Positions 55,839 through 64,000 of a stretch of 64,000 nt of DNA are shown here, one piece after another. Source of the stretch: Calliphora vicina (Eukaryota; Arthropoda; Insecta; Diptera; Calliphoridae); the NCBI RefSeq assembly GCF_958450345.1, contig NC_088784.1, positions 40,672,278 to 40,736,277 on the forward strand, given 5' to 3'. Below the pieces are notes generated by a model. The model did no database searches. It saw only the letters and a list, made by a program, of their open reading frames with translations, and was not told the origin of the DNA. Every line of letters begins with the position of its first letter. Within the stretch, counting starts at the first letter, position 1. The translations under genes were made by a program, and so were the position numbers.

Positions 55839-56972
55839 GGGTATTCAATCGATTAACCGTTAATCGGTTAACCGATTAAATTTGGTCGGTTAACTGTTCG
55901 AATAATTCAAAATTACCGATTTTCGAATAACAAATAAACCGATTAATTTGTGTCGATTAACCGATTAACCGAAATTTCTGTTTTTTTGCACTTTAACATA
56001 TTTTTTTTTGTATTAATTTTTCATTTTAATTCAAATACAACATTACATATTTTTTCGAACATCCAAGAAACATGTATAACAACTGACATATTTAATTTAC
56101 TTCGATGGCTTAATATAGAAAGGTCGTATCTCAACTTTTAGTTACTTTACAGGAGAAGGAAAAAACTCAATAAAATCTGAAAGTTAAAGCCAAAAACTAA
56201 CAACTAAAAAATTGTAATATATCAAAAAATACTTTTAGAAAAGTTGTTTTTTTTAATATAAAACAAAAAATGTGCATTCAACATTAAATGAGTTAGGCGT
56301 TTTTTTCAAACCATTTTTGAAATGAATTAGGGTTTTTTTTACTCTAAATTACTCTAAATCTGTTATTCTACAACATAGAAAACTGAATTTTTTAAGGGAG
56401 GTATACTTGAGTTTTGTCTACCAGAATATGTAAAAAAAACCCGATTTAGAAAAATGAGATAAGACCTTTCTATATTAAGCCATCGACATGTATTTGTCGA
56501 ATGAGAGCATGATAATAAACGAAACTGAAAACACTACTGAAATGAGTTTTTATCAGAACTTATCGAAATTATTAAAAGTATTTAAAATCTAAAAAATCCA
56601 AAAAGGACCTCAATGCTATAAGCTAAAAAAAAGAACTCAGATATTGGATATTCTTTGTCATGCCTTACTTTAGTTTTTTCGAGAGAGTTTTTTTCCAAGT
56701 CGAGTTTTATTAAAACTAAAGAAAATTATTTACTTTTTGGTTGAATTGTTATGTTTCGTTTATTTTTTATGTTTTTGTTCATTTTATTAATAAAATACTT
56801 AAATAAGTACAGAAAATTCGTGGTTTTATTTTCACTTTAAAATTTAAATAGAAATTATTCGGTTAATCGAATAATTTAAAATTAACCGATTATTAACCGA
56901 TTAAATCTATACCCCGATTAATTATTTGCTCGATTAACCGATTAAACCAGAAACCCTATTAATTGAATACCC
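55839..56972. mobile_element. TA-GGGT element with CGATTAACCG motif array
   Basis: GGGTATTCAAT and inverse ATTGAATACCC with TA outside each end; the inverted match extends outward through CTAGTATAT. Subterminal regions repeat CGATTAACCG and GGTTAACCGATTAA (55849-55975, 56865-56945). A palindromic MITE is nested at 56103-56485. Confidence 0.65.
56103..56485. mobile_element. MITE with CTTAATATAGAAAGGTC arms
   Basis: About 30-bp arms (CGATGGCTTAATATAGAAAG..., one mismatch) are inverted at the two ends. The core is shared with 9611-9779. Nested in the TA-GGGT element 55839-56972. Confidence 0.65.
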
Positions 56973-56981
56973 TAGTATATA

Positions 56982-57292
56982 CACTAATACCCCGGTTTGC
57001 GTCGCTAATTGGGCCTGGAGAAACGCGACGCAAACCGAAGCACGATTTTCAATACATTAGTATTGATTTTCATTTAATTTGTTCCTAGATTCATAACTTT
57101 TGCTGAAAAAATAGATTTTTCAATACAAACATTTTCATATTAACAACGCAAATCGAGGTACTAACGACGCAACTTCGAAGCCATGCAACGAAAACTGCAA
57201 CAAAATCGACGCAACTTCGGAATCAAAGATATTTTAAAAGACGCAATTCGAAACCGACGCAGAACGAAGCGAAGCAAACCGGGGTATTAGTG
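56982..57292. mobile_element. TA-flanked MITE with CACTAATACCCCGGTTTG ends
   Basis: 18-bp perfect TIR at 56982-56999 with inverse at 57275-57292; TA at 56980-56981 and 57293-57294. The interior repeats GACGCAA and ACGAAG motifs. It starts 10 bp after the end of 55839-56972. Confidence 0.75.
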
Positions 57293-57298
57293 TACAGA

Positions 57299-57858
57299 TA
57301 TGCTAACATTTTATTGAGCCTTTTAAGAAACTTGACTATGTTTAGGCTTTTTTAAAAGGAAAGAAAGGCAAAAAGGATGAATCTTTGCAAATGGAGAAGA
57401 TTAACAGAAACGAGAACATAAACCCGATATTTTGGGTCACAGTGGGGGAAATGAAAAATAAAAAAGGTGCATCATTTTTAATTTGTAATATACCCGAGAC
57501 ACTCCAATTTCGGTTCTTGAGACTCCGCCTCACCTTAGTGTTGAAAGTCCAAATTCAAAACATAAACCTAGCAACACCTCCTCTATAGTCGTGAGAAATT
57601 TTATTAAAATCAGATAATCGGTTTAGAACTTACAAGTTTATTTGCACCTTTTTTTAATTTTCATTTCCCCCACTGTGACGCAAAATATCGGTTTTAGGTT
57701 CTCGTACAACCACAATATGAGATTTTGTAACCATCCTCGGGTGTAGTTTATTGATAATCTCTTCCATTTGCAAAGATTCATCTTTTTTGCCATTCTTTCC
57801 TTTCGAACAATCCCAAACATAGTCAAGTTTCTTAAAAGGCTTAATAAAATGTTAGTAT
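57299..57858. repeat. Long imperfect inverted repeat
   Basis: Left arm about 57299-57480 (CTAACATTTTATTGAGCCTT, later CACAGTGGGGGAAATGAAAA) is mirrored at about 57640-57858, with an extra segment in the right arm near 57690-57750. The loop is about 160 bp. Either a foldback element or an inverted duplication. No target duplication found. Confidence 0.65.
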
Positions 57859-58238
57859 ATTTAAACAAAAATATAAAAGACCAAAGGAAAATATCCGCGT
57901 TAAAAATGGGAAGCTCGGTTTTGATTTTAGACCCATGGTTTTTTCGGCAAACATTCTTAGAATTCATCGTAGATTACGATTTTGATAACCGCTTGTTGCA
58001 TTTTTTTGGCTCCATACAAATTGACCCACTCTAATGGACATACTGTCAAAAACTAACTACAAAAAGTCCGGTTTTTGCACTTTTACATTAAAACTTAATC
58101 TGTACAGATCGATACTTTTTAAAAATGAGTAGATTTAAAGAAGAAATAATATACGGAAAGTGTTAAAAGCTTAGTTTGTAGGCTTATTCTTGAAGACAAC
58201 AGTAACTTTAAGAAAAAAATTTTACTTTTTTTGTTAAA

Positions 58239-59261
58239 ATGGGTAAGAAAATAAAGGACATTTGTATCGAAATGCGTAAATATATTTTAAAATTGAGGAA
58301 AGGTGGGAATTCCTTAAGTGTAATTGCTGAAATTGTAGGACGTGCTAGTATACAGTGCAGACTGTAAAAAAAATTTGTCTGAGTCTCAATCCCTAGAAGG
58401 CAAGCCAAAAACTGGACGTCCACCCAAAATTTCCCCTAGATTTGGGCGATTTATAAAAAGTGCTGTTAGTAAAAATCCTAAAACAACGGCCGTGGAAATT
58501 CGAAATACTTTGGCAAATGTCCACAATATTAATGTTCATTCAAAAACAGTGCGAAATATTTTGCAAAAAACGGATTCCATAGCCGCGTACCAAGAAAGAA
58601 ACCATTAATAAGCGAAATAAACAGAAAAAATGCGACTCGACTTCGCACTTAAATGTGCAGACAATTCAAAATATTTCTGGGCGAATATTCTTTTTAATTA
58701 TGAAAGCAAGTATAATTTATTCAGTTGTGAAGGGAAACAAAAATTTGGCACAGACCTAATGAAGAGCTGCCTCCGAAGAACCTCATTCCATCAGTTAAGC
58801 ATGGTGGTGGTTCGGTCATGGTTTGGGACCGCATGTCGGCGAATGGAGATGGAAAACTGCGATTTGTGGAAACAAATATGGACCGATTTTTTCATTTAGA
58901 CATTTTGAAAAGCAGTTTGAAATATTCCGCAAGTGTTTTGGGTCTTAGTGGTGCCTGGTATTTCCAGCAGAACAACGACCAAAAGCACATATCACTTTTT
59001 GTCGAAGAATGGCTGCTCATAACGTCTCGAAACAACTCCATTCGCCTCCTCCAATCACCAGACCTGAATCCCATAGAGCATTTATAGGATGAATTGGAAC
59101 GGCACATTCGAAAAAAGACTTACAGGAACAAACAAGAACTTAAAGATGGCATGGAGTATGAGTGGAATGAAATAACGTCTGAGACAACAAAAAAACAGGT
59201 ATTTTCAATGAGTAATCGATTGAGGGCAGTAATTGAGGCAAAAGGAGGTCCAATAAAATAA
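58239..59261 (+). pseudogene. Tc1-type transposase pseudogene
   Basis: Starts MGKKIKDICIEMRKYILKL, a typical Tc1 N-terminus. A frameshift near 58355 leads to GKPKTGRPPKISPR (the GRPR-like hook) and VHSKTVRNIL. The catalytic core follows in shifted frames: FNYESKYNLF has Tyr for the first Asp (58699-58701), YFQQNNDQKH has Asn for the second (58971-58973), and SPDLNPIEHL keeps the Glu. A TAG at 59085-59087 replaces the usual Trp. The C-terminus reads to a natural stop at 59261. A possible right end, ATAATAGTACCCCTT read on minus, lies near 59475. Clearly dead. Confidence 0.85.
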
Positions 59262-61225
59262 TATATACCTGAAATTATTTTTGTACATTAATCTTTTTTT
59301 TAGAGTACGTTTGTGCTATGAAATAGGTTTTTGTGTTTTTTTTTATAAAATTAAAGTTTTTAATTTTAAATTTAAATAGTAAAATCAATATTTGTGTTCA
59401 TTTAAAATTGTTTGGTTTATTTACTTTTTTTAATGTCACCAATTTTTGTAAAATTAAAGAATTTTTAAGGGGTACTATTATCCGTGTGACTGTATATATT
59501 TCCATGTAAAAATATCAAATATCGCGGTGTTAGAAATTAACAATGAGCACGGTATGAGGACATCAAAGCTCTTGACTACATTCGTGCATTCCATGGAGAC
59601 TCGAAAACGTAAGTAAGTTTTATCATATAAAAATTGCAACAATGTCCGTTTTGATATGGATTTTTCTATTTGCATCGGTAACAATTTGTTATATTTTACC
59701 TTAGATGACATTGAATGGCAGAGAAATGGATTTTTTGGAAACTATTATTAGTAATATATTGAATAGATATGTTTGCATAAAAAGTTTTCCCAAATAGATA
59801 AAATTCTTCTAAGGTGCATTTATGTTATCCATTTTTTGCTTACATTAAATTAATTCAATGTAATATTTTATAAAGGTTTTATAACTTATTTGGTTTCACG
59901 TTAGAAAAGGAATATAGCGTTTTCTGTTTCGTTGCAAGTTTTTTCGCATTCGTGCTTTCAATTCACCTTTACAAAACTGATTTTAGACTAATAATGATCC
60001 ATCAACCATTTTGGCATTAGATAAAAACATAAAAATCTCATTAATTTCCATTTTAAAATTGAATAATATACGAGTATTCTTAATAAATTGTGAAATTTGC
60101 ATAATAAATAAAATTGGAGAAGCCTTCAAAAGTCACATGTAAAATATTACATGCAAATCCAATAATTTATGTTAAATCTTATTTTCGCAATACCAATCCA
60201 CTCCATAAATAAATATGAAATAAATGCCCTTCGATAAACATTAAAAAATCGGGGTAAATGTCATCAATCAGTTGGTTTGATCTTTTTTCAAAATCCCAAA
60301 TATTGATACATTGAAACATTGAAACACATTCATCTATACATATGACAATAACACAAACAAGCCACTGAAATTGTTTCAACACCGCCAATAACCCGCGTCA
60401 GAAAGTGAGTAAATATTAAAAAAAAAAAAAAAAACGACAACAACACAGTAACAGCAACAATAGCAAATGTACATACACAAATACATGGCAGAATATTGAA
60501 GTGGCGGAAATTCGCAAAAAATGTTAAAAATATCTGTGCGATATCCTGCAAATTCAATGACAACCGGAATATCATAAAATGAAAAACACTTATCAACATT
60601 TAAGTACCATAAAAGACAAAAACAAAGTCACATTCTCAGCGTCTACATTGTACATGTGTATCAGTCAGTGTGTTTTTGTTTGTGTGAACTGGCAACATCT
60701 CTACAAATAAACATTATGATGACTTAAGGATGTGTAAGAAAATAATAGAAGGATAATGATGAGGGGTCGAAATGGAAACATATCACGGTAATAATGATTA
60801 AGAAACATAAACATTACAATTTTATATCAGCTATATCAAAACTTTGGCACCTAACAATGAATGGTTTCAAAATGCAAAAAATTAGATTTTTTTAAAAATG
60901 CCTAATATGACTTAAAGTGTCTTATGAAGTTATTTAAACCAAATCCAACAATTACTACGCGAACAAAATATATAAAGCAGATTTTTTTGAATTTCGATGA
61001 GAGAAAATCTGATAGTTTGGATAATAATGTTGCATTGACTTTATGGGAAAATAAGTTTTGTTTTAATTTTAGCAAAACAATTGGGGGATTCAAACGGTCT
61101 GCTATTAGGTTGTATTGTCATAATGTCCTAAAATATTATTTAAGTTTAAACAAATTGTTGTTGTGCTGCAAACAAAATAAGTGTTTTTTTATGACAAAAC
61201 AATAAACATAATCCAAAAAGTCTTA
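59262..61225. other. Gene-free stretch
   Basis: No gene recognised. An A-run is at 60417-60434, and AT-rich but apparently unique sequence lies at 60180-60800. Confidence 0.35.
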
Positions 61226-62300
61226 TTATACCCCTCACCTTCGTGAGAAGGGTATATATAAGTTTGTCATTCCGTTTGTAATTTCCACAATATAATTTTC
61301 CGATTATATAAAGTATATATATTCTGGATCCTTATAGATAGCGGAGTCGATTAAGCCATGACCGTCTGTCTATCTGTCCGTCTGTTGAAATCAACTTTCC
61401 GAAGACCCCAAATAACTTACATAAACGATTCATGCATCAATATCTCCGAAATTCTTCCGGCTAGGTTGCTATTTAAAATCGAGAAAATCGGTCCACAAAT
61501 GGCTGTGATATAAGGAAAAAACCAGGACAACCTCGATTTTTGACCTATTTTTGACCTACAGTGGTGGCCAGGAATTTAAGACAAAAATTATTTGCGAAAT
61601 TCCATGTAATTGTCAATTATTTTTTCAAATATTTCCACAAATATGTATGCTTGAGGACAGTTTTAACACACAAGTGTGTTTTATTCGACTGTGTCAATTC
61701 ATACATATTAACCATGAACACATCAAATTTTTCTACAACTTGACCAAAAATTTTTTTTTTTAATAAACATATTTTCTCACATTTATATCATTATAATTTT
61801 ATTATTATAAAATATTCGGACCAAATATCGTATTTTTAGTTCCATTAGTTTCGGTCATATCATGTTATTAACAGCGGATGTTCGCTGAGGTGGGTCAACG
61901 TATTTCCACATATCTTTGTCCATATATGTTTTACCGATTTTTCCAAACATTTTTCAGACACTAGAAACATTAATAATAAATTTCATACCCTTAGACGTCC
62001 TTTTATTTTGGCTCTATCGCACTTAAAATTCAGTTGATGAAAAAAATTCAAGTATTTGTCTTAAATTGGTGGCCACCACTGTATATCTGGATTACTAAGT
62101 CATTAATATAGACAATATGGATATCTAATGATAGATATTTCAAAGACCTTTGCAATGACGAATAAAAGACCATAGTAAGTTGGACCTACAATGGGTCCAA
62201 ATCGAAAAAAAATATTTTTTAATCCGATTTTTTTTTCACCAAAAGTTTCTTTTCGCTAAATATTAAAAAAAAAATTAAAAAGCAAAAAAAGAATTATTTA
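61226..62300 (+). repeat. TACCCTTCACCTTCG dispersed repeat, copy 3
   Basis: The most complete copy of the family at 11637 and 17325. It is interrupted at 61559-62081 by a TA-flanked TIR element and continues as TATCTGGATTACTAAGTCAT exactly as at 17621. Confidence 0.75.
61559..62081. mobile_element. Tc1/mariner-like MITE, 523 bp
   Basis: Starts CAGTGGTGGCCAGGAATTTA, ends with the near-inverse TAAATTGGTGGCCACCACTG, with TA at 61557-61558 and 62082-62083. Copy 2 of the host repeat at about 17612-17627 has the same flanks joined through a single TA. No transposase frame. Confidence 0.85.
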
Positions 62301-62900
62301 CCTATGCTGATGATGTTTCTGTAGCTGTTTCCGGAATCACCTGGCGGATCTATCACAATGGCTACATACCTTAATAATGCTGGGAAAGCGGAACTCGCGC
62401 ACTTTTAAAGAAAGTACAAGTTAGCTTCTTTTTCATTACCGCCCCTCAAGGAGAAGAACTTAAGCTCTCGGATAGTGCGAAGTTTCTGAGTATCATTCTA
62501 AACTCCAAACTGGCCTGGAACTGAATATCCAAGCGAGGACGTCATATGCTCTTATTGCCATAAATGCTTGCAGAAGAGCTGGGATATATGCTATTTATTG
62601 TACACTGGTTTGGTGGTTGGAACTTGGTACGGAACTATCGAAAGGATCCAGCAGACTTCTGCCCTAATTATCACCTGCTGATCTCCAAAATTCAGAGGTG
62701 AAAAAATTCAAAACTGTGGATCTAGTATCCCTGTGAACATTGACTATAGCACGCCCATATCCTTTCCAAAACTATCGATCCTGTAGACTGCCTAATGATC
62801 ACCTTCTAATTTCATAGCCAAACAGTTGGTCTTATATTCAGCGGTGAGGATCTAAACTGTGGATTTAATTTCCCAGTGAACATTGACTATTGCACGCCAT
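62298..62900 (+). pseudogene. LINE RT remnant
   Basis: The plus strand reads TYADDVSVAVSG near 62302, then GEELKLSDSAKFLSIILNSKLAWN near 62450-62523, and traces of the post-RT region (with frameshifts) to about 62690. These match the YADD and LGVILDSKLSW motifs of fly LINEs, including the copy at 28236-31139. Many stops. The following segment with a repeated TCCCTGTGAACATTGACTAT-like phrase (62729, 62869) may be the RNase H side. Confidence 0.65.
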
Positions 62901-64000
62901 ACCCTTTCATGATACATTTAATGTATCGATCGTGAACGGAACACGTTCGAGATCTAAGCAGATGGTTTCAAGTCTGCAGGATATTCCTGACGGATTTGTA
63001 ATCTCAGTAAAACTGCAATTAAATCTCAATCTGTAGCTCGTTTCTGTATTTCTCGTATCGGAAAATTTCTCACATGAAGTTTGAAACAAAAAATTCCACC
63101 GTTTCTCGATGTGCGAGAAAAAAGTATTTCTGTATTTGAATGCAAAAACAGACAACACAGATTCTCTTCTTACTGGAATATTTCCAGTAATTAAGTGTCA
63201 AATGTTAGAGAAACTTCAACGAAAAAAGAAATTATAATAAAAACAAAACAGTGAAAAGCTAAAAAAAATTTAAAATGCCAAAATATAACAATTGTGTTTT
63301 ATTGATTGTCATCATTTAAATGAAAAACAAAAAGTAGCGCTTATAACTGCTGAATTTAAATTAAAATTTAGAATCACATTCTTGTGTACTTTCATGTGTA
63401 TACATATATAATTATTTTATTCGAACTCTGTGCTACTTACATTTTCGGCTGATTTGGGTTTCATATTTATACATACGAAATTAAAAATATCTATGTTTTT
63501 TAAAATTTAGTTTTTCTCACACCAATTTTAAATGTGACTTGTTTTGACAGTTCTTGTGAGAAACTTTTAGCAAAATATAGTTACAGAAACAATTTTTCTC
63601 ACATCCTTCCAATAATTGCTGGAAAATTATTTAAATGACAAATAATTCTCGCAAACTCAAGATACAGAAACACTTGTGCGAGAAAAAACATATTTTGTTT
63701 CATTTTACACTGCACAGCGGTTTAGAAACTTTTTTTTTTGGAAATAATTTGGTACCTTTGGAATTATTGGATATATTGTTACGAATAACAAATATTTGTA
63801 TATGGAGTTATAGAAATATGGAGCTTTTTTGTGGATCCGTGCTTTGCCTTTTTAGAATTTTCTACTCAAACCAAATTTTCAAAAATATAGCTGTCAATCG
63901 AACCATCTTGTTAACATTTAAGTAATGATAAAAACACATTAAAAAATTAAAATTTTTTTGTGTAATATTAAGATATCTGAGCTAGTGTTGGATTTGGTAA
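62901..64000. other. Gene-free stretch with motif clusters
   Basis: 62980-63170 and 63500-63690 carry repeated TTTCTGTA and TTTCTCGCAC/GTGCGAGAAA motifs in both orientations, suggestive of a motif-rich TIR element whose ends I could not fix. 63780-63895 matches 38775-38900 in inverted orientation. Confidence 0.35.

Noticed and set aside
63635..63925. Frame sharing NMELFxGSVLCLFRIFYSN with the minus frame at 38679-38903, suggesting a conserved protein
   Set aside because: The two are copies of a dispersed repeat; shared translation follows from shared DNA, and no longer gene structure exists.
1..64000. tRNA, rRNA and other structured RNA genes
   Set aside because: No cloverleaf with A and B boxes or rRNA-like block was recognised by eye; a covariance-model scan would be needed to exclude them.

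Overview
The window looks like genomic DNA of a higher fly (Brachycera, probably a calyptrate such as a blowfly). It is very AT-rich, with long introns, GT-AG splice sites, many TIR elements and simple (CA)n or (CAA)n tracts. The one host gene is strikingly similar to Drosophila Oaz. The genus cannot be fixed from sequence alone.

Only one host protein gene can be supported: the five-exon C2H2 zinc-finger transcription factor Oaz (ZNF423/ZNF521 family), plus strand, 9156-26800. It runs from a 31-codon first exon, across introns of about 7.0 and 6.4 kb, to a block of closely spaced exons at 23.35-26.8 kb. The exons join in one frame of 1346 codons. A 3' UTR with clustered AATAAA signals follows to about 27.45 kb. 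I saw no tRNA, rRNA or CRISPR feature.

Most of the rest is transposable elements at different stages of decay. (1) 12642-13939, inside Oaz intron 1: a structurally complete Tc1/mariner-superfamily element with 27-bp perfect TIRs, TA duplication and an intact transposase with D-37-E spacing. (2) 28063-32856, minus strand: a long LINE with ORF1, an intact RT plus RNase H ORF2, a candidate 10-bp target duplication, and no visible endonuclease domain. (3) Decayed autonomous elements: mariner at 10.0-11.1 kb, a piggyBac-like gene at 34.1-35.5 kb, LINE pieces at 36.0 and 62.3 kb, a mariner derivative at 46.8 kb, a D-41-D mariner at 47.6-48.3 kb, a Tc1 pseudogene at 58.2-59.3 kb and a DUF7869-like element at 53.26-55.17 kb. 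(4) A solo LTR at 41467-42064 and a fragment of the same LTR at 47349. (5) Many non-autonomous TIR elements, several recognisable by exact target duplications: 176-bp hAT-like copies with 8-bp TSDs, PIF/Harbinger-like copies with TAA or TTA, and TA-flanked families.

The most interesting structure is the layering. Elements sit inside elements, and some ancestral empty sites can be read directly from another copy in the window (61.5-62.1 kb against 17.6 kb) or from the interrupted coding frame (piggyBac at 34.3-35.2 kb). Several larger non-autonomous elements share only TA-GGGT ends but carry different internal short-motif arrays. The DUF7869-like TIR element may be a poorly described family. 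All family names rest on pattern recognition without database searches.
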